A stretch of 64,000 nt of DNA from JBBRHQ01 sp963720735 (GCA_963720735.1 CAVRGL010000001.1:620001-684000); one strand, 5' to 3'; numbered from the stretch's first letter, positions 8,964 through 17,092 are shown. Numbers and translations: made by a program. The notes: generated by a model from the sequence alone, not told the origin.

Positions 8964-9037
8964 GAGTTCCTATCGGCCGGGCGGCCGCATGCCTTAGCCC
9001 TGCGGCCCCGCGGCGGTGCCGGGATGCCCGCAAACGT

Positions 9038-9069
9038 GCGAGAGCGGGCCCGGATGGGCCCGCTCTCGC
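9038..9069 (-). terminator. 14-bp hairpin after pilA
   Basis: Arms 9038-9051 and 9056-9069 are perfect 14-base reverse complements with a 4-base loop, 49 bases past the pilA stop. Read on the minus strand the hairpin is followed by a short, weak T stretch (ACGTTT). It probably ends the abundant pilin transcript and keeps it from reading into the downstream gene. Confidence 0.8.
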
Positions 9070-9117
9070 TTTGCTCGAAGCCTGCCGTGATCACAGGCTC
9101 AGGCGGGGGTCAGTCGA

Positions 9118-9582
9118 CTACTGGCCCCAGTTCCCGCCGGTCGGGCAGCCGCCCTGACCGCCCTGGGTGCAGGTGTAGGTCAGGGTTCCGGTGGCACCCC
9201 GGGTGATCGAGAACACGTTCCCGGTGACCGGAGACGTGACGGCGATCGTGTAGGCCTGCGGACCCTGAACCGTCGGGTTGAGGTTGCCGCCGGCGCCGGT
9301 CAGCGTCGGCTCGATCGCGGTCAGCGCACCGACGTCGGCGCCGGTGTAGTTACCGCCGTTGTCGGTGGCGAACGTCTCCATCGCGACCTGGGCCGAATGC
9401 GCATAGGCCTTGGCCTGCGAGTCGTTGGCCTTCTCCTTCTGGTTGAAGAAGGCCGGGATCGCGATTGCGGCCAGGATGCCGAGGATCAGCATCACGACCA
9501 GAAGCTCGACCAGGGTGAACCCGGCCTCGCTCTCACCCGAGAGGCGGGCGCCAGCCCGCTCGCGGAGCTTACGCAGCAGCAT
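9118..9582 (-). CDS. pilA: Major type IV pilin PilA
   Basis: 154 residues. The leader ends EAGFTLVELLVVMLILGILAAIA: Gly21/Phe22 is the PilD cleavage site, Glu26 is the +5 Glu, and a 25-residue hydrophobic helix follows, the classic N-terminal helix that packs in the fibre core. The mature domain is small (about 133 residues) with a Cys pair near the C-terminus (YTCTQGGQGGCP), the D-loop disulphide. The start is fixed by an AGGAGG 5 bases before the ATG. The long leader carries a c-di-GMP-I riboswitch and a hairpin around the ribosome binding site, so expression is probably set by c-di-GMP. It is the best candidate for the fibre subunit in the window. Confidence 0.95.
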   Translation of the reverse strand: MLLRKLRERAGARLSGESEAGFTLVELLVVMLILGILAAIAIPAFFNQKEKANDSQAKAYAHSAQVAMETFATDNGGNYTGADVGALTAIEPTLTGAGGNLNPTVQGPQAYTIAVTSPVTGNVFSITRGATGTLTYTCTQGGQGGCPTGGNWGQ

Positions 9583-9603
9583 AGGTACCTCCTATGGACC
9601 TAT
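9581..9603 (-). promoter_or_regulatory. Hairpin holding pilA Shine-Dalgarno and start codon
   Basis: In the mRNA, AUAGGU (9603-9598) is exactly complementary to ACCUAU (9586-9581). The loop holds AGGAGG, and the last stem bases include the AU of the pilA start codon. This 6-bp hairpin can hide or present the ribosome binding site and is a candidate expression platform for the riboswitch upstream. Confidence 0.55.
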
Positions 9604-9650
9604 CTGTTTTGCCAGTGCCCCGCTGGTGTCCCCCAGTGGGTGTCTTCCGA

Positions 9651-9736
9651 CCCCGGTGGAAGCCCGGCTGACTCCGGTTGGAGTCCCGCTGGCTTTGCGC
9701 CTCCGCCTCGCGGCGGGTTTGCCTTTGGCACCGAGG
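9651..9736 (-). ncRNA. Cyclic di-GMP-I (GEMM-I) riboswitch aptamer in pilA leader
   Basis: On the minus strand the 86 bases fold as the GEMM-I aptamer. P1 is eight pairs (9736-9729 with 9658-9651, one G-U). The conserved GGCAAACC follows, then a P2 stem CCGCC/GGCGG closed by the GNRA loop GCGA. The signature GCGCAAAGCC comes next, then a P3 stem GACUCC/GGAGUC with loop AACC, and finally AGCCGGGCUUCC before the P1 3' strand. The order and the conserved bases match the Vibrio Vc2 aptamer closely. It lies 69 bases upstream of the pilA start, same strand. Confidence 0.92.
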
Positions 9737-9991
9737 GCCTGGCCGATTGATCATGGGTCATGTATCGACCCTCCCCGTCCCCGCCCCATCCCCACTACTC
9801 AGTACCCATCCCGCCCAGATCCGTTGACGAATCCGGCAAAAATCGAGCGGTTTTCGGCCTTTCGGACCCCCGATCGGACCCGCCCTGAAGCTCGCGGTCC
9901 CGGGCACCGAACAGGCGTCCAGGCCTCCTGGCACTAACGTCCAGCGAATCCGCGGCCCGGCGGCCGTCGAGTGGCCGAAATCAGCTCCATT
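9737..9991. other. Non-coding stretch upstream of the pilA leader
   Basis: This is the rest of the 409-base gap (9583-9991). No convincing ORF, RNA gene or repeat is visible. The pilA promoter should lie here on the minus strand just above 9740, but I found no good -35/-10 pair and no TANNNT hexamer at the right place, so a non-housekeeping sigma factor is possible. Confidence 0.4.
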
Positions 9992-10762
9992 TCAGCGATT
10001 CTCGTCCACTCGACCGTGGTGGTCGGTGTGCTTGATCCGCGCCAGCCGCTCGGCCGCGTCGGTCTCCTCGTCGCCCTCCCGCTCCAGCTCTAGCGCCCGG
10101 CCATAGGCGGCGCGCGCCTCGCCGATCTCACCGAGGGCCTCGGCAGCCTTGCCGAACCAGCACCAGTTCCAGCTCCCGGCAGGCGCGATCTCGGTGTAGT
10201 AGCGGAGGTGGCGATAGGCCTCCCGGAACCGGCCCAGCTCATACAGCGTGTAGCCGAGCGCGAAGTGGGCCATCGCGTCGCCGGCCTCGAGGCAGGCGCG
10301 CCAGTAGGCCAGCGCCTCCTCGCCCCGGGCCCGGCACCCCGTCTCGAAGAAGAACCGGTTGACCGATTCGCCGTCACCGAAGAACGCCTGGGCCCCGACC
10401 ACCACCTCACCCGCGGGCACGTCGGTGAGCCCCAGCTGCGGCGAGTCGAAGCGCGGCCCCCGCCAGATCCGCGCGACCTCGGGGTCATCGGCGTCGAAGC
10501 CGGTGAGGCCGATCACCTCGAACCCCAGGCAGCGGCCCTCGGCGCCGTCGTGCAGGTAACCGAACGAGTCGCTCACCCCGTCCCAGTTCTCGGACGGCTG
10601 ACCGTCGTCGACCCGCCCGAATTCCAGCGCAACCAGGCAGTCCCGCTCGGTGATCCGATTGAGGTAGAGGCGGGGGCGGTCGAGCGGCGTCCGGCCCCCC
10701 GGACCGTCACCGGAGAGGCCGGAGACCTCTTGTCTCTGTGGGCTGCTCGGCTCCTGGGCCAT
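9992..10762 (-). CDS. TPR-repeat protein with unknown N-terminal domain
   Basis: 256 residues from ATG 10762, chosen because it has GGAGG 3 bases upstream and because the in-frame extension to 11353 runs antisense-like through pilC and reads as low-complexity Arg/Asp. Residues about 30-145 form a beta-rich domain of unknown type (LYLNRITERDCLVALEFGR at its start). Residues about 150-240 are Sel1/TPR-like helices (ACLEAGDAMAHFALGYTLYELGRFREAYRHL, AAEALGEIGEARAAYGRAL). It follows pilC on the same strand after a 92-base gap containing a hairpin. A scaffold role next to the pilus genes is possible; function unknown. Confidence 0.75.
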   Translation of the reverse strand: MAQEPSSPQRQEVSGLSGDGPGGRTPLDRPRLYLNRITERDCLVALEFGRVDDGQPSENWDGVSDSFGYLHDGAEGRCLGFEVIGLTGFDADDPEVARIWRGPRFDSPQLGLTDVPAGEVVVGAQAFFGDGESVNRFFFETGCRARGEEALAYWRACLEAGDAMAHFALGYTLYELGRFREAYRHLRYYTEIAPAGSWNWCWFGKAAEALGEIGEARAAYGRALELEREGDEETDAAERLARIKHTDHHGRVDENR

Positions 10763-10808
10763 GTGCCTCCATCGTCGGTCCCGCCTCCACCGGTGGAGTC
10801 GCGATTGC

Positions 10809-10832
10809 GGCGGGCCTCCTGACAGGCCCGCC
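10809..10832 (-). terminator. Hairpin after pilC
   Basis: Arms 10809-10817 and 10824-10832 are perfect 9-base reverse complements with a 6-base loop, 22 bases past the pilC stop. No U-tract follows, so partial termination or transcript protection is more likely than a strong stop. Confidence 0.5.
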
Positions 10833-10854
10833 TGACGAAAGTGCCCTCGACCCG

Positions 10855-12099
10855 CTAGCGGATGTTGTTGTAGATCGTGAAGATCGGCAGATACATCGCG
10901 ATCACGATGAAGCCGACCACGCAGCCGACGAAGACGATCATCAACGGCTCGATCAGTGAGGTCAGAGCCTTCACCTTGGCGTCGACCTCGGTCTCGTAGA
11001 AGTCGGCGATCTTGGTCAGCATGTGCTCGAGCTGGCCGGTCTCCTCGCCGACCGCGACCATGTGGGAGACCATCGCCGGGAAGATCGACTCGGCGTCGAT
11101 CGGGGCGGCGATCGAGCCGCCCTTCTTGACCGAGGAGTACATCTCCTCCATCGCGTTCTCGACGACGACGTTGCCGGAGGTCTCGCCGGTCAGCTTGATC
11201 GCCTGGAGCATCGGCACCCCGGAGGAGATCGCGCCGGAGAAGGTGCGCGACCAGCGAGCCAGGGCGACCTTCTGCACCACGTCGCCGATCTTGAACGGGA
11301 CGCGGAGCTTGGTCCTGTCCCAGACGGCACGACCGCGATCGGTCTTCTTCCATCGCAGCAGGCCGAGGGCCACCGCGATCAGCGCCGGGAAGATGATGAA
11401 CCAGTAGCCGGTCAGGGCGTTGGAGACGGAGACGCAGATCTGAGTCGGGAGCGGAAGGTTGGCGCTGACCCCCGGGGTCTCCGCGGCCAGCTCATTGAAG
11501 ACGTCGACGAACACGGGGATGATGAACATCACCACCGCAAGCAGGACGATGATCGCGAAGACGAAGACGAAGGCCGGGTACATCAGCGCCGAGCGGACTT
11601 GGCGGCGCAGGGTGTCCATCTTCTCCAGGTGAAAGGCGATCCGGTCGAGGGCGTCGTCGAGGCGGCCCGACTGCTCCCCGGAGCGCACCATCGAGCGCAT
11701 TAGCCGGTCGAAGACCTTCGGGTGGCGCTCCATCCCCGCCTCCAGCGAGCTTCCCGCCTCGACGTCGTCGTGCAGGTCGGAGATCGCCTCCTTCAGCAGC
11801 TCATCCTCGCTCTGCTCGGAGAGGGTCTGCAGGGTTCGGAGCATCGGCATCCCCGAGGCGACCAGGGTCGCGAACTGGCGAAAGAAGATCGCCAGCTCGC
11901 GGGTCTTCACCCCCTGCCAGCGCCGCAGCAGGTCCTCGATGTTGAGCGGGCTCGTCTTCTCCGAGACGTCGAGGACGATCAGGCCCCGCTGGCGCAGCTG
12001 CTCTGAGACCTGCGCCTTGGAGTCGGCCTGGATCTCGCCGCTCGAGCTGACCCCGGCGAGGTCCATCGCCCGGAACGCGAAGGTGTTCGCCGAGGCCAA
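10855..12099 (-). CDS. pilC: Type IV pilus inner-membrane platform protein PilC
   Basis: 414 residues, TTG start preceded by GGGAGG. Two T2SSF domains: residues about 70-190 (FFRQFATLVASGMPMLRTLQ, then a hydrophobic helix around 170-195) and about 270-395 (WSRTFSGAISSGVPMLQAI, GEETGQLEHML), with a final helix IVFVGCVVGFIVIAMYLPIF. PilC is the rotor-like membrane platform turned by PilB and PilT while pilins are added or removed. It is the last gene of the pilT2-trx-pilB-pilT-pilC operon, 9 bases after pilT. Confidence 0.95.
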   Translation of the reverse strand: MASANTFAFRAMDLAGVSSSGEIQADSKAQVSEQLRQRGLIVLDVSEKTSPLNIEDLLRRWQGVKTRELAIFFRQFATLVASGMPMLRTLQTLSEQSEDELLKEAISDLHDDVEAGSSLEAGMERHPKVFDRLMRSMVRSGEQSGRLDDALDRIAFHLEKMDTLRRQVRSALMYPAFVFVFAIIVLLAVVMFIIPVFVDVFNELAAETPGVSANLPLPTQICVSVSNALTGYWFIIFPALIAVALGLLRWKKTDRGRAVWDRTKLRVPFKIGDVVQKVALARWSRTFSGAISSGVPMLQAIKLTGETSGNVVVENAMEEMYSSVKKGGSIAAPIDAESIFPAMVSHMVAVGEETGQLEHMLTKIADFYETEVDAKVKALTSLIEPLMIVFVGCVVGFIVIAMYLPIFTIYNNIR

Positions 12100-12108
12100 G
12101 CCCTCCCC

Positions 12109-13227
12109 CTAGCCGGCCATGCCGGCCACCGGCTGTGGCGCAATCGGCGCGGCATTGACCCCGCCTCCGGCCAGCAGCCGCATCAGCTCCTCCGGGACGG
12201 AGGCCCGCTGCTGCGCGAGCTCGGGTGTGATCGTGCCGAGCCTCACCAGGCGGGCGAGGTCGGCGTCCATCGTCTGCATCCCGACCGAGCCCGAGGTCTG
12301 GATCGCGGCGTAGATCTGGTGGGTCTTCGCCTCACGGATCAGGTTTCGGATCGCCGGGGTCGGCACCAGGACCTCGGTCGCCACCACCCTGCCGGTGCCG
12401 TCAGCGGTCGGCAGCAGCTGCTGGGTGACGATCCCCTGGAGAGCGATCGAGAGCTGGGTGCGAACCTGGCCCTGCTGCTCGGGCGGGAAGACGTCGATGA
12501 TCCGGTCCACGGTCTGCGCGGTCGACTGGGTGTGCAGGGTGGCGAAGACCAGGTGGCCGGTCTCGGCCGCGGTCAGCGCGGTCGAGATCGTCTCCAGGTC
12601 GCGCATCTCGCCGACCAGGATCACGTCGGGGTCCTGGCGCAGGGCGGCCTTCAGGCCCAGGGCGAAGTCGATCGCGTCGGCGCCGATCTCGCGCTGGTTG
12701 ACGATCGAGCGCTTGTGGTTGTGGAGGAACTCGATCGGGTCCTCGATCGTCAGGATGTGGTCCTCGCGCTCGGAATTGATCACGTCGACCATCGCCGCCA
12801 GGGTCGTCGACTTGCCCGAGCCGGTGGGCCCGGTGACCAGCACGAAGCCGCGCGGCTTGCGGGTGAAGTCGCGCAGCACCTCCGGCACCTTGAGCGAGCC
12901 GAGGTCGGGGATCTGGTGCGGGACCCGGCGGAAGGCGGCGCTGATCGCGCCGCGCTGGAAGAAGGTGTTGACACGGAACCGCGCCACGTTGGGGATCGCG
13001 TAGGCGAAGTCGAGTTGCTGGTTGTTCTCGAAGCGCTTGCGCTGGTCGTCGTTGAGGATGCTGTAGACGATCTCCCGCGTCTGCTGGGAGTCGAGCGGCC
13101 CGAATCCCTCCATCGGCAAGATCCGGCCCTTGACCCGGAGCGCCGGTGGGAACCCGGCGGTCAGGTGGACGTCGGAGGCGCCGGCCTCGACCATGCCGCG
13201 CAGAACCCCGGCGAAATCGAAATCCAT
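12109..13227 (-). CDS. pilT: Pilus retraction ATPase PilT
   Basis: 372 residues. Hexameric cytoplasmic ATPase that powers pilus retraction. Visible features: N-terminal PAS-like domain (ASDVHLTAGFPPALRVKG), Walker A GPTGSGKS at 133-140, Asp box DHILTIEDPIEF, Walker B DVILVGEMRD, His box TGHLVFATLHT and the PilT-specific AIRNLIREAKTHQI near residue 290. Ends in a short Gly/Pro/Ala tail. It lies between pilB (32-base gap) and pilC (9-base gap). Of the two PilT paralogues here, this one keeps all retraction motifs and is the better candidate for the main motor. Confidence 0.95.
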   Translation of the reverse strand: MDFDFAGVLRGMVEAGASDVHLTAGFPPALRVKGRILPMEGFGPLDSQQTREIVYSILNDDQRKRFENNQQLDFAYAIPNVARFRVNTFFQRGAISAAFRRVPHQIPDLGSLKVPEVLRDFTRKPRGFVLVTGPTGSGKSTTLAAMVDVINSEREDHILTIEDPIEFLHNHKRSIVNQREIGADAIDFALGLKAALRQDPDVILVGEMRDLETISTALTAAETGHLVFATLHTQSTAQTVDRIIDVFPPEQQGQVRTQLSIALQGIVTQQLLPTADGTGRVVATEVLVPTPAIRNLIREAKTHQIYAAIQTSGSVGMQTMDADLARLVRLGTITPELAQQRASVPEELMRLLAGGGVNAAPIAPQPVAGMAG

Positions 13228-13259
13228 GAGCCCTTAATCGGCCCACCCTGGGGCCGACT

Positions 13260-15068
13260 TTAGGCGGTGACCCGCAGGATCTCCTCAAAGCTGGTCAGCC
13301 CCGCTCTGATCTTGGTGAGTCCGTCTTCGCGCAGCGTCTGCATGCCCTCCTGGTGGGCGACGGAGGCGATCTCCGCCTCCGGGCTGGCGGCCACGGTCAT
13401 CTCCTTGATCTGCTCGCTCATCCGCATGACGGAGTAGACGCCGACCCTTCCCCTGTAGCCGTTGCCGCCGCAGCGCCCGCAGCCGACCGGGTCATACCCC
13501 TCGACGTCGGTCCCGACCCGGACCCCGTTCTCGGCCAGGAGGGCGACCGGGATGATCGTCCGCTTCTTGCAGTGGGGACAGAGCTTGCGGGCCAGCCGCT
13601 GGGCGACCACGCAATCGACCGCCGATGCGGTCAGGAACGCCTCGATCCCCATCTTGTTCAGCCGCGAGATCGCCCCTGGCGCGTCGTTGGTGTGCAGGGT
13701 GGTAAGCATCATGTGCCCGGTCAGCGCGGCCTCGACCGCGATCCGCGCCGTCTCCGAGTCGCGGATCTCGCCGACCATGACGATGTCGGGATCGGCTCGC
13801 AGGATCGAGCGCAGGCCGGTGGCGAAGTCGAGCCCCGCCTTGCGGTTGACGTTGATCTGGTTGATCCCATTGATGCGGTACTCGACCGGGTCCTCGATCG
13901 TGATGATCTTCTTCTCGATCTCGTTCAGTTCCTGGAGGGCGGCGTAGAGGGTTGTCGACTTCCCCGAGCCGGTCGGCCCGGTGACCAGCACCGCACCGTA
14001 GGGCCGGTGGAAGGAGGCCTCGAAGCGCTCGAGCGCGATGCCCTCCATACCGAGCGAGTCGAGCTCGAGCTGGGCGTTTTCGTTGTCGAGGATGCGGATC
14101 GTCGCTCCCTCGCCGCGCTGGGTCGGCAGGGTGGTGACACGCAGATCGACGCGCCGGTCCTCTACCGCAACGCTCACCCGGCCATCCTGCGGCACGCGCT
14201 TCTCGGCGATGTCGAGGTCGCTCATGATCTTGATCCGCGAGATCACCGCGCTGATCATCCGGCTGGGGACGTGGGCGGTCTCCTTCAGGACTCCGTCGAC
14301 CCGGAACCGCACCCGCATCTCGCCCTCCTCGGGCTCGAGATGAATGTCCGAGGCGCCCTCGGCGACGGCCTGGCCGAGGATGCTGTAGACGAGCTTGATC
14401 ACCGGCGCGTCCTCGGCGCTCGCCTGCAGCTCCGAGACATCGGCGAGCTCGCTCTGCTCCTCGGCCTCCGCCTGCTCCTGCTCCTCGATGATCGCCTCTG
14501 TGGCGGCGCTCTGGAGCGTGTTCAGTCGTCCGAGCAGCGCCTCCAGGTCGTCCTCGGCGGCGACCGCGACCCGGCACTCCAACCCGGTGGCCATCTTGAT
14601 GTCGTCGACCGCGAGCACGTTGCCCGGGTCCGACATCGCGACCAGCAGCGTGTGCTGGTCTATGAAGCCGACCGGCAGCGCCAGGGAGCGGCGCGCGGTG
14701 TTCAGCGGGAAGAGCGCCGTGGCCGCCATGTCCACCTGGTAGACGGAGAGATCGACGTGATCGAGGCCATAGCGCTCGGCGATCGCCCGCGAGAGCTGAT
14801 CGCCGGAGATCGCTCCCTCTACCAGCATCAGCGCCTCCGGCGGGGCCCCGGCGGTGCGCGCCTCCTCGATCGCCTGGGCGACGCGCTCGGGTGTCGCGTA
14901 ACCGAGCTCGATCAGGACGTCCGTCGTGAACCCGGCCGAGCGCCTGCGGCGCATCGGCGCGGTCAGCCCGAGCGGGCCGCTGCTCTCCGGCTGCTCTGGG
15001 ACCGGCGCGGTCGAGTCGCCGGAGTCGGGGACCGGCCGCAGGTGGTTCGGGTACTGGTCGTAGCTCAT
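13260..15068 (-). CDS. pilB: Pilus extension ATPase PilB
   Basis: 602 residues. A MshEN/GspE N-terminal domain (about 45-180) is followed by an acidic Glu/Gln-rich linker (190-215), then the motor: Walker A GPTGSGKS at 364-371, Asp box IEDPVEY, Walker B PDIVMVGEIRD, His box LTGHMMLTTLHT. A zinc site CPHC (497, 500) and CGRC (530, 533) is typical of PilB and absent from PilT. In some relatives the MshEN domain binds c-di-GMP; with the riboswitch on pilA this would give two c-di-GMP inputs, but I cannot confirm the binding motif here. ATG start, 18 bases after the thioredoxin-like gene. Confidence 0.95.
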   Translation of the reverse strand: MSYDQYPNHLRPVPDSGDSTAPVPEQPESSGPLGLTAPMRRRRSAGFTTDVLIELGYATPERVAQAIEEARTAGAPPEALMLVEGAISGDQLSRAIAERYGLDHVDLSVYQVDMAATALFPLNTARRSLALPVGFIDQHTLLVAMSDPGNVLAVDDIKMATGLECRVAVAAEDDLEALLGRLNTLQSAATEAIIEEQEQAEAEEQSELADVSELQASAEDAPVIKLVYSILGQAVAEGASDIHLEPEEGEMRVRFRVDGVLKETAHVPSRMISAVISRIKIMSDLDIAEKRVPQDGRVSVAVEDRRVDLRVTTLPTQRGEGATIRILDNENAQLELDSLGMEGIALERFEASFHRPYGAVLVTGPTGSGKSTTLYAALQELNEIEKKIITIEDPVEYRINGINQINVNRKAGLDFATGLRSILRADPDIVMVGEIRDSETARIAVEAALTGHMMLTTLHTNDAPGAISRLNKMGIEAFLTASAVDCVVAQRLARKLCPHCKKRTIIPVALLAENGVRVGTDVEGYDPVGCGRCGGNGYRGRVGVYSVMRMSEQIKEMTVAASPEAEIASVAHQEGMQTLREDGLTKIRAGLTSFEEILRVTA

Positions 15069-15086
15069 CCGAGCCTCCGCCCGCGG

Positions 15087-15716
15087 CTAGTTCGGGTGAT
15101 AGGTCGCCGCAGGCCCGTTGTAGGAGGCGTCGATCACCGCCTGGACGATCGCCGCCGGGCTCTGGAAGCCGTAGGTCACGGTCGCCTGCGGGTGGCCCCC
15201 GCTGAGCGAGCGCGGGCGGACCACGACCAGCGCCGGGACCCGGTCGACGTTGACGCCGAGGGTGATCGCCGCGTAGCGGGCGATCCGCTTTGCGCGCGTG
15301 ATGAACACGGCGACGCCGGCGGCGGCCTTCAGCCTGCGGACCACCGGGGCCACCAGCGAGTCGTCGATTCCCCCGCCGCGGACGACCAGGAGGACGACCG
15401 TCTCACCGGAGTCGTAGGCCCGCCTCAGCGGCGCCGGGAGCGGCGGCACCGGCACCGAGGCGGCGGCGCTCGTGGGCTCGGCGGCGCCGATGTCGGTCGG
15501 CATGGCGGTCCCCGCGGCGGTGGCCGGGGTGGTCGTGGTGGTCGCCGGGGCCGGGGTGGTCGTGGTGGTGGTGGGGACCGTCGCCGCGGGCTGCGCTGTG
15601 GTGGAGGAATCGCCGCCTCCCCCCTGGCTACTGAGCAGGAAGTAGGCGCCGCCGGCCAGCAGGATGGCGATGAGCGCGACCTGGGCGATCGGGCTGTTGT
15701 TGAGCTTGTTCCTCAT
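15087..15716 (-). CDS. Membrane-anchored Cys-less thioredoxin-like protein
   Basis: 209 residues. A short cytosolic N-terminus, a transmembrane helix (about 11-28, VALIAILLAGGAYFLL), a Thr/Pro/Ala linker (about 40-95), then a C-terminal domain of about 110 residues. That domain reads as thioredoxin-like: the strand TVVLLVVRGGGIDDS replaces the CxxC region, and VNVDRVPALVVVRP carries the cis-Pro segment. There is no cysteine at all, so it cannot do thiol exchange. It sits inside the pilus motor operon between pilT2 and pilB (13 and 18 base gaps), so a structural role in the pilus platform is inferred. No named family recognised. Confidence 0.75.
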   Translation of the reverse strand: MRNKLNNSPIAQVALIAILLAGGAYFLLSSQGGGGDSSTTAQPAATVPTTTTTTPAPATTTTTPATAAGTAMPTDIGAAEPTSAAASVPVPPLPAPLRRAYDSGETVVLLVVRGGGIDDSLVAPVVRRLKAAAGVAVFITRAKRIARYAAITLGVNVDRVPALVVVRPRSLSGGHPQATVTYGFQSPAAIVQAVIDASYNGPAATYHPN

Positions 15717-15729
15717 CTGGACGGCTGTT

Positions 15730-17073
15730 CTAGCCGGGAGGGCTCCCGTTGCCTGCGGGCGTCTCGTATCCGGGCGGCTGCTCGGTCACCGCAGGGGCGG
15801 CCGGCGCCGGCGCCGGCGGTTGGGCCTGATCCGGCGGCGGGAGAGAGCTCACCGGCGCGGCCGCGGCTGCGGTGGGTTGAGGCTGTGGCGCGGCCGGCGG
15901 CGGGGGGATCGCCTCGACCGGGGGGAAGGTTGCCGGGGAGCCGTTTCCTCCCGAGGCCGCCTGCCGACCGGACTCGATCTGCTCGATCCCGCTGGCGCGC
16001 TGCCCGCCGGCCTCGAGCATCAGCTTGAAGTCGTGCGGGCGCGAGGCGGCCTCGAGCGCGACATCGACGCTGACCCGGCCTGCCATGACGTGCTCGAGAA
16101 GGTCCTGGTCGAAGGTCCGCATCCCGTAGTAGGCGCCCTCAGCGATCACCCCGCTGATCTTCCCCGTCTCCTCGGGCTGGAGGATCAGGTCCTTGACCCG
16201 CCCGGTCGCGACCATGATTTCGGCCGCCGCCACCCGCCCGACCCCGTCGATCCTGGGGATGAGCCGCTGTGACATCGCCCCCTTCAGGGTCGAGGCCAGC
16301 ATCACGCGAGCCTGCTGCTGGAGATGCGGCGGGAAGAAGTCGATGATCCGGTTGATCGTCTCGGTCGCGTCCAGGGTGTGCAGGGTCGAGAAGACGAGAT
16401 GGCCGGTCTCCGCGGCTGAGAGCGCGGTTCGCACGGTCTCCTCGTCGCGCATCTCCCCGATCAGGATCACGTCGGGGTCCTGGCGCAACACCCGCCGCAT
16501 CGCCCTGCCGAAGCTCTCGGTGTCGGAGCCGACCTCGCGCTGGTTGATGATCGACATCCGGTCGCGGTGCAGGTATTCGATCGGATCCTCGAGCGTGACG
16601 ACGTGCCGCGCTCGGGTGCCGTTGATGTGATCGACCATCGCCGCCAGGGTGGTCGACTTGCCCGAGCCTGTGGTGCCTGTCAAGAGCACGATTCCACGCG
16701 GCTCCTCCGCCAGCTTGCGGACCACGTCCGGGAGCCCGAGCTCCTCGATCGTGCGGATGCTGAATGGGATCGCGCGGCAGACGATCGAGACAGAGCCGCG
16801 CTGCTTGAACGCACTGACCCGGAAGCGGGCCACGGCGGGAATCGAGTAGGCGAAGTCGGCCTCGCCGACCTCCTCGAACTCGGTCAGCGACCGGGTCTCG
16901 GCGATGTCGTGGAAGGCCTTCTCGGTCTCCTCGCCGGTGAGCGTCTCCTCATAGCCCGCGAGCGGGCCGAGCTTGCCGTCGATCCGGACGATCGGAGTCG
17001 TCCCGACCTTGATGTGAAGATCGGAGCCTCCAAGCTCGACGAGCTTGCGCAGGGCCGTATCCATGTCCAGCAT
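15730..17073 (-). CDS. Second PilT/PilU-type ATPase with Pro-rich tail
   Basis: 447 residues. The motor core matches PilT: N-terminal GGSDLHIKVGTTPIVRIDG, Walker A GTTGSGKS at 133-140, VTLEDPIEY, DVILIGEMRDEET and TGHLVFSTLHT. The C-terminal signature of true PilT is replaced by VKDLILQPEETGKISG. Residues after about 360 are a Pro/Ala/Gln-rich disordered tail. This fits a PilU-like accessory retraction ATPase. First pilus gene of the minus-strand operon, 19 bases after a GNAT gene; ATG at 17073, with a second in-frame ATG at 17064. Confidence 0.88.
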   Translation of the reverse strand: MLDMDTALRKLVELGGSDLHIKVGTTPIVRIDGKLGPLAGYEETLTGEETEKAFHDIAETRSLTEFEEVGEADFAYSIPAVARFRVSAFKQRGSVSIVCRAIPFSIRTIEELGLPDVVRKLAEEPRGIVLLTGTTGSGKSTTLAAMVDHINGTRARHVVTLEDPIEYLHRDRMSIINQREVGSDTESFGRAMRRVLRQDPDVILIGEMRDEETVRTALSAAETGHLVFSTLHTLDATETINRIIDFFPPHLQQQARVMLASTLKGAMSQRLIPRIDGVGRVAAAEIMVATGRVKDLILQPEETGKISGVIAEGAYYGMRTFDQDLLEHVMAGRVSVDVALEAASRPHDFKLMLEAGGQRASGIEQIESGRQAASGGNGSPATFPPVEAIPPPPAAPQPQPTAAAAAPVSSLPPPDQAQPPAPAPAAPAVTEQPPGYETPAGNGSPPG

Positions 17074-17092
17074 GCGGACATATATCGGCGCC

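Noticed and set aside
9992..11353. The 453-codon frame reaching into pilC as one protein
   Set aside because: The part upstream of 10762 is antisense-like low-complexity sequence overlapping pilC in the same direction but another frame; the ATG at 10762 with GGAGG fits better.
13353..16028. 891-codon plus-strand ORF across pilB and the thioredoxin-like gene
   Set aside because: It is an antisense shadow with repetitive Asp/Arg/Gly/Leu composition; the minus strand encodes PilB with all motor motifs.
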